A stretch of 64,000 nt of DNA. Source: Ectopseudomonas composti. GTDB taxonomy: Bacteria; Pseudomonadota; Gammaproteobacteria; Pseudomonadales; Pseudomonadaceae. How positions within the stretch are numbered: the first letter of the stretch is position 1; the number at the start of each line of letters is the position of its first letter. Shown here piece after piece: positions 16,264 to 26,100 of this stretch. The position numbers and the translations under genes are program-made. The notes beneath the pieces were generated by a model. The model saw nothing but the letters and a program-made list of their open reading frames with translations, was not told the origin of the DNA and made no database searches. The stretch is taken from positions 124,001-188,000 of the forward strand of contig NZ_LSSW01000031.1 of assembly GCF_001567565.1 (NCBI RefSeq), read 5' to 3'.

Positions 16264-17402
16264 CACAGTCCCCAATCTTCAGCGGCAACCAGGTGCCAGA
16301 GGGTGGTGGCGCGGCTGTTTTCTCGTCGCAGCCAGGTCTGCTCGGCAAGATCCTTGCGCCGGGGGGCGCTCAGCTCGAAGCTGAGGAAGGGGGCGTAGGC
16401 CTCCACAGTCCAGGTGTTGAAGCGTTCGCTGCTGGCATAGTGATTGACGTGCTCCAGCAGGCGCCATCGTGCCCAGCGCTGGGCGTCGTCGTGCGAGCGC
16501 GGAGTCAGTGCCACGCGGGCGATGCGCAGGTCATCGAAACTACCTAGCTCGGCAAGCTCCGGCGCGGGTACGCGCAGGTCGCCACGCAGGCTGTTGCGCT
16601 CGGCATCCGAGCTGCTGTCGAAAGACCTTTTCAATGCCCGCGCCTGATCATCCCAGTCGTCCAGCATCCCGGCCGACTGCAGCAGCCCCTGCCAGACGGC
16701 TTGTGCGCTCAGTTGCGGCGCATCGGAGGGGGTATCGATGGGCGTCCCACCGAGATTGCCGTGCAACTGCAAACAGCTCTGGTCGACGTCCCAGGTGGCA
16801 ATTAGCGTCGCCTCGGTCTTCTGCGGCTGCAGGTTCTTTTCCAGAAGCTCGATGCGCAGCGCTTCCTTGTTACCTGGGGGCGTGATGGTCTTGCGCAAGG
16901 CCTGGTTCAGCCAAGTCGGGATTTTCTCGTGGGCTGGGGGCTCTTTGCTATAGACATCCTGCCTGGCACGGGGCTCCTCGAACGGTTCGACCAGCAGCAC
17001 CGGGCACTCCAACAAGGGGTCATCACTGGCCCATAGCCGCCAGCAGGCGTACTCAGGCACGAACACTTGCTGGCGTTGCAAGGCGTCCTGGCCGAGTTCG
17101 GTCAGGCTGTAGCTGCGACGCCTGGGGCTCTGTGCGCCAGGCTCCGGCAACGGTTGCAGCAACCCTAGCCCGCAGGCGATGTCCAGCAGGCGCTGGGCCG
17201 CAGCCTGGCGGGAGGGCTCGCAGAACAGGTGCACGGCGATGTCGTGGGCGTCGATGGCCTCCCTCACGCCAGCCCGTTGCAGCAGCGGCAGCAACTCCGG
17301 GCGCTGGGTGGCCCGCGCCACCTCACCGATCACGTGCCAGCAGAAAATGCTCACCTGACGGCTCAGGACGATATCGCCGCGTTCGGCGTCAGTGTTTTTC
17401 AT
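16263..17402 (-). CDS. Unrecognised 379-aa protein between helicase and PLD genes
   Basis: I do not recognise a family. ATG 17402 is chosen because it overlaps the helicase stop by 14 bases, as in the other tight junctions of the operon. The N-terminal 110 residues are helical and end with a pattern like a winged helix (AAQRLLDIACGLGLLQPLPEP...RRRSYSLTELGQDALQRQQ), suggesting DNA or protein binding. The C-terminal half contains DDLRIARVALTPRSHDDAQRWARWRLLEHVNHY and no obvious catalytic triad. It shows no signal peptide, membrane segment or zinc ligands. Being fixed between a helicase and a nuclease-like gene suggests an adaptor role, which is only inference. Confidence 0.65.
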   Translation of the reverse strand: MKNTDAERGDIVLSRQVSIFCWHVIGEVARATQRPELLPLLQRAGVREAIDAHDIAVHLFCEPSRQAAAQRLLDIACGLGLLQPLPEPGAQSPRRRSYSLTELGQDALQRQQVFVPEYACWRLWASDDPLLECPVLLVEPFEEPRARQDVYSKEPPAHEKIPTWLNQALRKTITPPGNKEALRIELLEKNLQPQKTEATLIATWDVDQSCLQLHGNLGGTPIDTPSDAPQLSAQAVWQGLLQSAGMLDDWDDQARALKRSFDSSSDAERNSLRGDLRVPAPELAELGSFDDLRIARVALTPRSHDDAQRWARWRLLEHVNHYASSERFNTWTVEAYAPFLSFELSAPRRKDLAEQTWLRRENSRATTLWHLVAAEDWGL

Positions 17403-19932
17403 GCAGCGAGGTCTCCCAGGTCTTTTCAGCGGCGAGTTTGCCGAGCAGGCTGTCCTTGTCTTTACCCAGGGCATGGCGATCTCCCACGATGATCCGGCAG
17501 TAGCGCGCCCTGGTCAGGGCGACATTCAGGCGGTTCGGGCTGCGCAGGAAGGGGGTTATGTGATTGCGTACCAGCGACAGCAGCACCAGGTCGGCTTCGT
17601 GCCCCTGGAAACGATCGACGGTGCACAGGTCCAGGGTGATGAAGGGGCTGCCTTTCGCGCCCCTGGCGAAATGGTGCTGGGCATGGCCGTTGGCAGACCA
17701 CTTGCGTAGCGCGTTGCGCAATGCCCGCTCCTGCCCGCGGTAATAGGTGAGCACCGCGACCTCCCAGGGGTGGCCATCATCCCTGCGGTTTTTACCAGCC
17801 CAACGCTCGAAGCGCTTGAGTTCTGCGATGAGCTCTTCGACCTCGGCCGGATTGTTGTCCGCTTGGCCATCGTAGCGTGCCTTGACATGCCGCCAGGTGG
17901 CGGGGTGCCGGTCGTAGCTCCAGGTGCGCTCGGCGGTCATACGCACCGGGCTGAACAGCGCCTGGCCCTGATAGATATGCTGGTGCGAAAACGCCGCGAT
18001 ATCGGGGTGCATGCGGTGCTGATGACTCAGCCGTACGTGCCGTGAGGCCAGGACCGCCTCGGGCAGGCCGTCGCTCAGCGCGTTGCCGTTTCGTGCTTGC
18101 CGGTTGCGGCCAAACCCTTCCTGCAGGGATTCGAGGATCGAGGGCAGGACCACCTTGCGTACCCGATCGACGTTCCTGTTCACATGATCGGGTGTCGCCC
18201 CTGAACCTTCGACCGGCATCAAGGCCTCGATCTGGCGGGCTATGCGCGTTTGTTCTGAGCGGTCGTCCTGGCTGGCGTGGCGTTGCTCGTACTCGGCATT
18301 GATGCGCCACGCAACCTCCATACTCCAGTCTGGCACGGGCTCTGCGACACTCAGGCGCGGGATCCGCCGGCGGGCTGCTGCTGCACGGCGCTCAAGCATG
18401 GCCGGGGCTTGGCCGCGCACAAGGGTGACATCCAGCGGCAGCTCATCCAGGCGTGCGCCGAGGGTTTCGCCTGCCCCCAGCACAATCCAGGCATCCTCCA
18501 GTGAGGCGGGCTCCTCCGCCTGGGCAAGCTTTACCCCCAATGCGTTGGCTTGAGCCATGTAGGCCTGGCGCGCCTGTGCGTCGGGGTTGGCGATCACGCA
18601 GCCACGCTTTTTATGGCGGGCCATGAACGCATCGACGCAGGCGTTGCGCAGCCCTGCCTTGGGCAGGCAGGCGTCAAGGTTCGCTGCCATGGCCTGATCA
18701 TCCACGAAAGGTGCGAGCTGCAGCGGATCGCCAACGATGACCCAGCGCTTTGCCAGTACGGCGGGGACGAGAAATTCGTGGAACGTGGTCTTGGAGGCCT
18801 CGTCGAGAATCAGCATGTCGTATGGAGGGTGGTTGCTGTGCCTGCGCTTGAGGTCCGGATGCTGGAGGATGCCTGTGGTGGTGCCGCAGGTCAGGTTGGC
18901 GGTGCTCAGGACCAGTTCAGTGATCACGTGGTCATCCTGGCGCAGCGCATCGAGCAGTGTCCGTTGCGCCTGGCTCGGGTTTTGCTGACGGCTCAATGCC
19001 GCTTGTAGGCGCTTGCGCTCGGTTGTGCGAAAAGTCTCCAGCTGCCATTTGCGGGCTTTTTCGGAAACGTTGCGGGTATCGCCGATACGGATGGGGATGA
19101 TCTGGTCGCGATGGCGGTTGCGGGCGTCCATGAGCTTTTCCAGGACATTGTCGACGGCCACGTGGGTCGAGGCACACAACAGTACTCGCTTGCCCTGTTC
19201 GGCCATCTGCAGGATCAGCTCGCAGATCGCGGTGGTTTTACCAGAGCCTGGCGGGCCTTCCAGCAACATGAAATCAGTGGTGTGCAAGGCCTGTTCGACG
19301 AAGCGGCGCTGCTCGTCGGTACCGGGGCGTTCAAGATCCAGCAGCAGCTTCCAGGCGTCGCCCGCCAGGGCAGGGGCAGCCAGCTCTGGCCAGCGCGCAT
19401 GGTCGTGGCTCTCCAGCAGGCGCAGCAATGGACGGTGCCCGACCGAAGGGGTGTCCTGTAGGCAAGCGATGGCCTCCTGCTGGCGCCGGAGCGTATTGGT
19501 GTTGGGGCGCAGCAATAACTGGCTCTCGCTGGGTTGGCGCTCCAGCAGCAGCCGCTGGCCGGCGGGGTCGCGGTCGAGGATGCGCAGGGAGCGCTGGCGA
19601 TTGAACCTGAACTGCACGCCCAGGCGATCGGGCGCAGCAGATTCGTAGACCTCGCGCGCGTCTTCGTCGAGAAACGCACGGAAGGTCGCTTCCGGTTCGC
19701 TGGGCCGGTCTTCGGGCGGCTCCAGGCTGATCCAGAAGCCCGCGGGGTTATCGTCGAGGCCATCCGGCCGGAAGGCGGCCGCCCAGCCCAGCCGCTTGAC
19801 GGCGTGGTCGCTGCTGAGATGCTTCTCAGAGACCTGAAGGAACTCGTTGAAGTCTTTGAGGCCATGAAAAACCCGGCGCATGAGAACGTCGGGGCGGTGG
19901 TGTTGAAGGTTTTGGTAGTAGAGCAAGGCCAT
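17389..19932 (-). CDS. SF1 (UPF1/DNA2-like) helicase
   Basis: 847 aa. Superfamily 1 motifs run in order: Walker A GPPGSGKTT (226-234), motif Ia CASTHVAVDNVL, motif II DEAS (377-380), motif III GDPLQLAPF, motif IV HQHRMHP, motif V VDRFQGHEADLVLLSLVR and motif VI RLNVALTRAR. This is the UPF1/SMUBP-2/DNA2 branch, which acts on RNA or DNA with 5'-3' polarity. About 220 residues at the N-terminus and an insert between motifs III and IV are not recognised. ATG 19932 has AGGA 8 bases upstream and follows a strong sigma-54 promoter. It is the first gene of the minus-strand operon. Confidence 0.88.
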   Translation of the reverse strand: MALLYYQNLQHHRPDVLMRRVFHGLKDFNEFLQVSEKHLSSDHAVKRLGWAAAFRPDGLDDNPAGFWISLEPPEDRPSEPEATFRAFLDEDAREVYESAAPDRLGVQFRFNRQRSLRILDRDPAGQRLLLERQPSESQLLLRPNTNTLRRQQEAIACLQDTPSVGHRPLLRLLESHDHARWPELAAPALAGDAWKLLLDLERPGTDEQRRFVEQALHTTDFMLLEGPPGSGKTTAICELILQMAEQGKRVLLCASTHVAVDNVLEKLMDARNRHRDQIIPIRIGDTRNVSEKARKWQLETFRTTERKRLQAALSRQQNPSQAQRTLLDALRQDDHVITELVLSTANLTCGTTTGILQHPDLKRRHSNHPPYDMLILDEASKTTFHEFLVPAVLAKRWVIVGDPLQLAPFVDDQAMAANLDACLPKAGLRNACVDAFMARHKKRGCVIANPDAQARQAYMAQANALGVKLAQAEEPASLEDAWIVLGAGETLGARLDELPLDVTLVRGQAPAMLERRAAAARRRIPRLSVAEPVPDWSMEVAWRINAEYEQRHASQDDRSEQTRIARQIEALMPVEGSGATPDHVNRNVDRVRKVVLPSILESLQEGFGRNRQARNGNALSDGLPEAVLASRHVRLSHQHRMHPDIAAFSHQHIYQGQALFSPVRMTAERTWSYDRHPATWRHVKARYDGQADNNPAEVEELIAELKRFERWAGKNRRDDGHPWEVAVLTYYRGQERALRNALRKWSANGHAQHHFARGAKGSPFITLDLCTVDRFQGHEADLVLLSLVRNHITPFLRSPNRLNVALTRARYCRIIVGDRHALGKDKDSLLGKLAAEKTWETSLHEKH

Positions 19933-19968
19933 CAGTCAATTCCTGTTGGTACTGTCGGCAGGGTCCGT

Positions 19969-19983
19969 TGCAAGCGCTGTGCC
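19969..19983 (-). promoter_or_regulatory. Sigma-54 (-24/-12) promoter of the helicase-PLD-regulator operon
   Basis: Read on the minus strand, GGCAC (complement of 19979-19983) is followed by five bases and TTGCA (complement of 19969-19973). The consensus is TGGCAC-N5-TTGCW; only the leading T is missing (A instead). The predicted transcript starts around 19957, about 25 bases before the helicase ATG and its AGGA. The operon also encodes a GAFTGA-containing activator, so promoter and regulator types agree. Confidence 0.8.
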
Positions 19984-19996
19984 TAAGCGAGCTTAG
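19983..19996. promoter_or_regulatory. Palindrome CTAAGC-GA-GCTTAG beside the sigma-54 promoter
   Basis: A perfect 6+6 bp inverted repeat with a 2-bp centre touches the upstream edge of the -24 element and lies in the divergent intergenic region. It is a candidate protein-binding site. Sigma-54 activators usually bind about 100 bp or more upstream, so this one would be unusually close and could instead serve repression or the opposite operon. Confidence 0.4.
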
Positions 19997-20167
19997 TGCT
20001 CAATCTATTGATTTATAAGTTAATTTTTATTCATGGGCGAACGCCTTGTCGGTCGTATATGTCCATCTATCGACGAATTTGTCCCGTTTGATGAACAAGC
20101 TTAACGGATGGTGGCTAAAAGCTATACCCTGTGGCACCTGCGCGAAGAGGACAAGGAGCGAGACAGG

Positions 20168-21379
20168 GTGTCGAACCGTAGCCAACTGGGATGGGTGGAC
20201 TTTTCTAACGAAGACCGTGATCGGGTCAAGCATGCGCTCAGCCAGCTTGCACAACCCGGCACGCTGGACGAACTGGGCATCGGAGGCTTGCGCGATGCGT
20301 TCGCCGACTTGATGTTCCCCGGGTTTTCCACCCTGCAGACCCGGGCCAAGTATTTCATCAGCGTGCCGCGGATCATCCGCGATTACTTGCAGCTCAGTTG
20401 TGCGCGCCAGCGCAAGCAGCCATTCGGTCACTACCTGGAAGAGCAGGAGGCGCAGCTTTCTGAATTGCTCAGGGAGCGCCACCGTGACTCTGGGCAGACC
20501 GGTATATCCGGGTTTTCCCTGCAGAAAGGCGAACGGGTTTCCAGGCAACCATCGTCCATCTACTGGGTCGGCTTGCGCACCTGGAAGCTGATCGATACCC
20601 AAGGGTCGCTGCGTCAGTTCGCGCAGGCCATCGGCTCGGCAGATGAACCCTGGGAAGCTCAGCCGGACGAGGCGGGGGATGACAGCGACGCCTACAGCCC
20701 GTCGCGGCTCGTTCACCTGGATCGCTATGAGCCGGACTGGCTTGCCAGCGTCAGCATCGAACTGACCGAGTCGGAGGCGCGTTTCCTGAGTGAAAAATTC
20801 AAGGCGGGCCCCGAGTACAACCTCGCCACCGAGCTTGAACGATCCGGTCTGCGCGAGCAGGCGCTGGTCAAGGGGCGGGACGGGTTCCCTGCGCTGGCCG
20901 CCTGGGTGGGCGGCCAGGCGCAACTGCCTCGCCAGACGCGCGACAATGTGGCCATGGCGCAGGCGTTCAGTGAGCTGATTTATGGTGCCCATCTGCGCTT
21001 GAACATCCTGCTGGTGCGTAACGGTGCCGAATACCGACCCTTGCTGAGCAGCTACAGCGATGAATGGGACGCCTGGCGCTCGCAGGCGCATGCCCAGCCG
21101 CAGGAGATTGGGCAATGGCTGGCGCACACCCAGGTTGTGCTACCCGATCACACCAGGGCATTTCTGGATAACTGGGCGCGGGGGATTGCCGGCAATGCCC
21201 GGGAGGCTGAGCTGGACAGATTGATCGAAGCGCAAGCCAGGGCCAACAAGAACCAGCGCAGCATCCTCAACAGGCGCCTGCCCGAAGACTTCAAATGGCA
21301 TGGCATGGCGCGGCTGGACTACCGCTGGGCACAGGTGCGCAATGTACTGCGCGATATTCAGGAGGGCTTGGCATGCTGA
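20168..21379 (+). CDS. DUF6361-family protein
   Basis: 403 aa from GTG 20168, which has AAGGAG (20153-20158) nine bases upstream; an ATG at 20108 has no comparable site. The N-terminus LGWVDFSNEDRDRVKHAL...LDELGIGGLRDAFADLMFPGFSTLQTRAKYFISVP matches my recollection of the DUF6361 family, which often sits beside PLD-like and helicase genes. No catalytic motif is evident. The family function is unknown to me. It is the first gene of the plus-strand operon divergent from the sigma-54 promoter, and its stop overlaps the next start. Confidence 0.75.
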   Translation: MSNRSQLGWVDFSNEDRDRVKHALSQLAQPGTLDELGIGGLRDAFADLMFPGFSTLQTRAKYFISVPRIIRDYLQLSCARQRKQPFGHYLEEQEAQLSELLRERHRDSGQTGISGFSLQKGERVSRQPSSIYWVGLRTWKLIDTQGSLRQFAQAIGSADEPWEAQPDEAGDDSDAYSPSRLVHLDRYEPDWLASVSIELTESEARFLSEKFKAGPEYNLATELERSGLREQALVKGRDGFPALAAWVGGQAQLPRQTRDNVAMAQAFSELIYGAHLRLNILLVRNGAEYRPLLSSYSDEWDAWRSQAHAQPQEIGQWLAHTQVVLPDHTRAFLDNWARGIAGNAREAELDRLIEAQARANKNQRSILNRRLPEDFKWHGMARLDYRWAQVRNVLRDIQEGLAC

Positions 21380-23148
21380 ATCCGCATGCTGACCGCATCG
21401 ACTACGGCGACAAGTTAACTGCGCCTGAAGGTTTTACCTTGAGCCACGCGGTGGCAACGACCTACTCGCTGGACCTCGAGACCTTGCTGTGCCTTCCACT
21501 GGCGCTGTCGTTCAGTTGCACGCCCGAAGGCGACCTGAAGGCCGACAAGCTGGCCCTGCTCGAGGCGATCAGCCAGCTCAAGGGCAAGGTCAAGGTGTTC
21601 TTCCAGCAAGGCTGTATAAAGGTGCCTCGCCAGTTCAACCTGCTTTTCTTGCTGCTCGAACCCTTGTTGGTGCCCCAGGTGCCGACGCAAGCCTTCAGTG
21701 CGTTCCACCCCAAGCTGTGGTTGCTGCGCTTCATCGATCAGGGCAAGAGGGTGCGTTACCGGTTGCTGGTCATGTCGCGCAACATGACCTTCGACCGCAG
21801 CTGGGACCTTGCAGTGGCGCTGGAGGGCGAGTTGACTGGCGCCCGCAGTGACGACAACCAAGGGCTGGTGGCGCTGCTCAAGGCATTGATGCCTGGCGCC
21901 GAGGACTTCCGCAGCGAGCTGGCGTTGCTGACCAAGGAGCTGGCGCGGGTCACCTGGGACAGGCCGGATGGCTTCAGTGCCTTGGGCACCTTGCCCGGGC
22001 AACCCGGGCAGTCGCCCCTGCTGTCATGCCCGAAGGCTGACACCGTGATGGTTATGTCGCCGTTTCTGCATGCCGATGCCCTCGAGCAGCTTGGGCAGGG
22101 CCGCACCCGCCGTTGGCTGTTCAGCCGTGCGCAGGAGCTCGACCGCCTGGGCCAGGAGCGGTTGCAAGGCTGGGAGTGCTACGCGCTCAACCCCCGCCTG
22201 ATCGACGCTGAGGATGAACTCAGCCACGCCCGTGCGCAGGATCTGCACGCCAAGATGGTTGTGCTGCAGGAGGGGCCGGTCAGCCACTGGCATGTGGGCT
22301 CGGCCAATGCCACCCGGGCAGCGCTGGGCGGCATCGGTGCTCAGCCGCGCAATACCGAGTTCATGTTGCGCCTGTCGAGCAGCAACGCTCGGCAATCGGC
22401 GCAGCAACTGCGTGCCGAACTGGTGGGTGGCGAGCAGGAGCCCAATGGGGTCTTCGTGCCCCATGGTTTTGGTGGATTGTCTTTGCAGCCCGAGCAGCCA
22501 ACCGAGGCCTGCCTGCGCAGGCTGTTGTACCGGTTGATTGAGGCCGACTGGTGCATGCGTGCGGTGGCCGACGCCAATGGCACCTACACCTGCTTCATCG
22601 AGTGCCCGCCAGAGGTACTGGAAGCCGAGGGCAACTGGGTGATCGAGGCGCAGCCGCTGGTCAGTGGGCAGCCCCAGGTGCTAGCCCCGCGCCTGATGTG
22701 GGAGGGCATGGAGCTCGCCCAGGTCAGCGCTTTCCTGATACTGCGGGTGCTCACCGGGGCCGAGGTGGCGAGTGAACAGATGATCAAGCTGCGCTTGGAG
22801 ATCGACGGTGGCGACAATCGCGAGCAGCACATCACCACCACCCTGATCGACAGTCCGCACAAGCTGCTGGCCTACCTTCACAGGCTGCTCAGCCCCACGC
22901 ATGCCCACCAGTTCGACACCCGCGCGAGGGATGGAGCAGGCAACGGCAGCGATGCTGACGCGCTCATCGGCCAGATGCTCGGCGGCCCGCTGCATGAAGC
23001 GCTGCTGCGGTGTGCTGCTCGCCAGCCGCAAAAGCTGCAACGCATCGACGATATTCTGGCGAAGCTGGCCGACACCGAGAACCTGATCCCCCCGGAGCTT
23101 CACAGTTTGTGGGCGCAGTACCAGGCATTTTCGAGGAGCAAAGCATGA
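21373..23148 (+). CDS. Second PLD-fold protein
   Basis: 591 aa. ATG 21373 follows GGAGGG (21361-21366) and overlaps the DUF6361 stop by seven bases. Two PLD half-sites are seen: FHPKLWLLRF...VMSRNMTFDRSWD (H112, K114) and LHAKMVVL...VGSANATRAALGG...NTEFML (H292, K294). The first site has SRN instead of the usual S/TAN. A linker and a C-terminal region of about 230 residues (after GFGGLSLQPEQP) are unrecognised. It probably acts with the helicase encoded next, whose start overlaps this stop as ATGA. Confidence 0.78.
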   Translation: MLNPHADRIDYGDKLTAPEGFTLSHAVATTYSLDLETLLCLPLALSFSCTPEGDLKADKLALLEAISQLKGKVKVFFQQGCIKVPRQFNLLFLLLEPLLVPQVPTQAFSAFHPKLWLLRFIDQGKRVRYRLLVMSRNMTFDRSWDLAVALEGELTGARSDDNQGLVALLKALMPGAEDFRSELALLTKELARVTWDRPDGFSALGTLPGQPGQSPLLSCPKADTVMVMSPFLHADALEQLGQGRTRRWLFSRAQELDRLGQERLQGWECYALNPRLIDAEDELSHARAQDLHAKMVVLQEGPVSHWHVGSANATRAALGGIGAQPRNTEFMLRLSSSNARQSAQQLRAELVGGEQEPNGVFVPHGFGGLSLQPEQPTEACLRRLLYRLIEADWCMRAVADANGTYTCFIECPPEVLEAEGNWVIEAQPLVSGQPQVLAPRLMWEGMELAQVSAFLILRVLTGAEVASEQMIKLRLEIDGGDNREQHITTTLIDSPHKLLAYLHRLLSPTHAHQFDTRARDGAGNGSDADALIGQMLGGPLHEALLRCAARQPQKLQRIDDILAKLADTENLIPPELHSLWAQYQAFSRSKA

Positions 23149-26100
23149 CTGGGTGTGTAACGGATCGCGAAAGCATCGAGCTGGCCCTGCAGCGCACCTG
23201 GTGCAAACTCAAGGATTTTCAGCGCGCCACGGTCGAGCGCATCAGTGCGCAGTTCAATGACCCGCAACATGGCGGGCGGGTGCTGGTGGCCGATGAGGTA
23301 GGGCTGGGCAAGACGATCGTCGCAAAGGGCTTGATCGTGTCGATGTTGCGTGACTGGCGCAAGCGCGAGCCCATGCGGGTCACCTATATCTGTTCCAACC
23401 TGAGCCTAGCCGCCGAGAACCTGACCAAGCTGGCGGTATTTCCCAGCGATAGTGGCTGGGTTCGTCAGCCTTCCTATGAACGCCTGGCCCACGTCGCCCT
23501 CTGTCAGCCCGAGCACGAAGATGCGGTGCTGGAAATATGCACGCTCACTCCGGCCACGTCGTTTGCGTTGACCAAGGGCACTGGCAATCGGCGTGAACGG
23601 GGCATCATCCTGGCGGCGTTGCTGCGCCACCCGCAGCTGAAAGGCTCGCGTCGCAGCTTGACGGCGCTGTTTCAGGACAGGGTACAGGATGCCAAGGGGT
23701 GGGAGGATGAGCTGCGCCAGATCGAGCGACAAGGCTTGCTCAAGCCGATCGTGGACGCCTTCCTCGCGCAGATCGACTGCGCGCAGCCAGACAAGGGGCA
23801 GAGCCTGCTGGAGCAGTTGCGCAGCGTTGCCGGCCTGCGTGCCCAGCGCCACCGCGCCAGCAAGCGCGAGATGATGCGCAAGCTACGGGTGCTATTCGCG
23901 CACTGCTGCGCCACGCAGTTGCATGCGGATCTGTTCATTCTGGATGAGTTCCAGCGCTTTGAAAGCCTGCTGGACCAGGCTGAGGACAGTGAGCACTCGC
24001 TGATTGCCCGGGAGATCTTCAGTCGCGAGCGCGACTGCAAGGTGCTGCTGCTCTCGGCCACGCCGTTCAAGGCCATGAGCACGGTGGCGGACGACGAGAA
24101 CGATGATAGCCACTTGAGCAAGCTTAAGCAGATTCTAGCGTTTCTGAACCTGTCGCCTCTGCAGGCGTATGAGCCGGCGCGCAAGACATTGCAGGCTGAG
24201 TTGCTGCGACTGAGAACCGACAGGGTCAACGCCAGGGCCCTCGATGACGCGCCCAGGAGAGCTGTGGAAGGCTTGTTGCGCCCGCTGATCTGCCGTACGG
24301 AGCGCGGCCAGATAGCGCAGGATGTCGATGGCCTGATCGATGCTAAACCCTTGCGGCCCGGGCCAGAACTGCGGGCTGACGATATCCGTGCCTACGTGTC
24401 ACTCGACCGGCTCGCCGTGCTGCTCGAAAACGACAGCTCGCGACAGCTGGCCAGCCAGCTCATGAGCTTTTTCAAGTCGGCGGCCTGGCCGTTGTCGTTC
24501 AGTACCGGTTACAACATCCAGCAGCTGTTGCAGCGCCATTACCAGCGCTCGCCGCAAGAGTTCAAGCGCATCAACGCCAACAAGCAGCTCTGGCTGCCTC
24601 GTGAGCGGGTGCATAAGTTCACACTCGACGTTGCCCGTGATGCACCCAATCCCCAGGTTCGCTGGCTGACCACCCATCTGTTCGCACAGAGACGCACGGC
24701 CGGCCCGGAAATGTTGCTGTGGCTGCCGCCCAGCTGGCCACACTATCCGCTCGAGGGTTTCTTCGCAGGCCATGAACAATTCAGCAAAACGCTGTTGTTC
24801 TCGTCCTGGGCCATGGTGCCGCGGATGGTCAGCGGCTTGGTCAGCTACGAAGCGGAGCGGCGGGTGCAGCAGCACCTTACCGATAAAACCGAATATTTCA
24901 GCAGGCGCCGCGCGGGGTTGGGCCAGGACGCGCAAGACACTCATGCGCTGAGGCGGCGTGCGGTGATCAAGCTCGACAGTGGCGACCTGGCCAGCTGGGC
25001 ATTGATCTACCCCGCGCGCTGCCTGATCGACATCCCTGTCCAGCGTTCGCCAGCCACTCTGCAGCAGCGAATCGCCGAACTGACCCGGCACTTCAAGCAG
25101 CAGCTGGCGCCGTTCAAGCGCAGGTTTAGGGGAGGGCACAACAGCCATCATTGGTATCTGTTCGCGCCGATGTTGCTGGACAAAGTTCATGAGGGCTGGA
25201 CGAGCGATTGGTTCAAAGCCCTATCGCATCTGGTGTCCGGGGGCGTGCACCAGCGTGCTGCTGAAATTGCCCGTCGCTTTGAGCAATTGGACGATCTGGG
25301 CGCCATGCCGGCCGACCTGCCGGAGCACCTTGCCAGACTGGCGCTGGGGTCTCCGTCGGTCTGTGCGCACCGTGCCCTCAGGCAGTATTACCCAGAGCAG
25401 CACTGCCTGCATGGGCATGTCAGCCGGGTGGCGCTGGGGTTCGTTAGCCTGTTCAACGGGGTGGCCGGCAGTGCGATCGCTAGACGGCTGGACGCCGAGC
25501 ACCCGTGGCGCGGCATTGTCCGATACTGCGCCGATGGCGGTATCCAGGCTATGCTGGAGGAGTACATCTATCTGCTGGCCCCCGACCGCTCACTTGACGG
25601 CGTCGTGTCGACCCTGGAAAACGTGCTGCGTACCTCGCCGTCGAGCGTGAAGGTATGGAAGCTCGACCGCGACCAGGACGACACCCACCTGCGCTGCCAT
25701 TACGCGGTGCCGCTAGGCGCGCAGAAGTCTACGGACGATGCAGGCCAGGTTCGCATTGTCAGCATTCGGGAGAGCTTCAACTCGCCGTTTCGCCCCTTTG
25801 TCCTGGCATCGACTTCCATCGGCCAGGAAGGGTTGGACTTTCACTGGTACTGCAGTGAGGTGGTGCACTGGAACCTGCCCAGTAACCCCATTGATCTGGA
25901 ACAACGTGAAGGACGGGTTAATCGCTATCAGTCGCTGGTGGTCAGGCGGCGGGTCGTACAGGCAGTGACCGGGGCCGAAACGCCTTCAACCAGTTGGGAG
26001 CACCTGTTCAAATCTGCCGAGAGCCTGGCCTGGGGCACCGACCTAGTGCCGTACTGGCACTATCCGCAGGGCAACGCGAAGATTCGCCGGCTGATCCCGA

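Noticed and set aside
20130..20147. TGGCAC at 20131 as a possible sigma-54 -24 box for the plus operon
   Set aside because: No TTGC at the required distance; only the minus-strand promoter fits the consensus.
20027..21127. 366-codon minus-strand frame opposite the DUF6361 gene
   Set aside because: The plus-strand gene has a strong Shine-Dalgarno and operon overlaps; the opposite frame would collide with the divergent promoter region.
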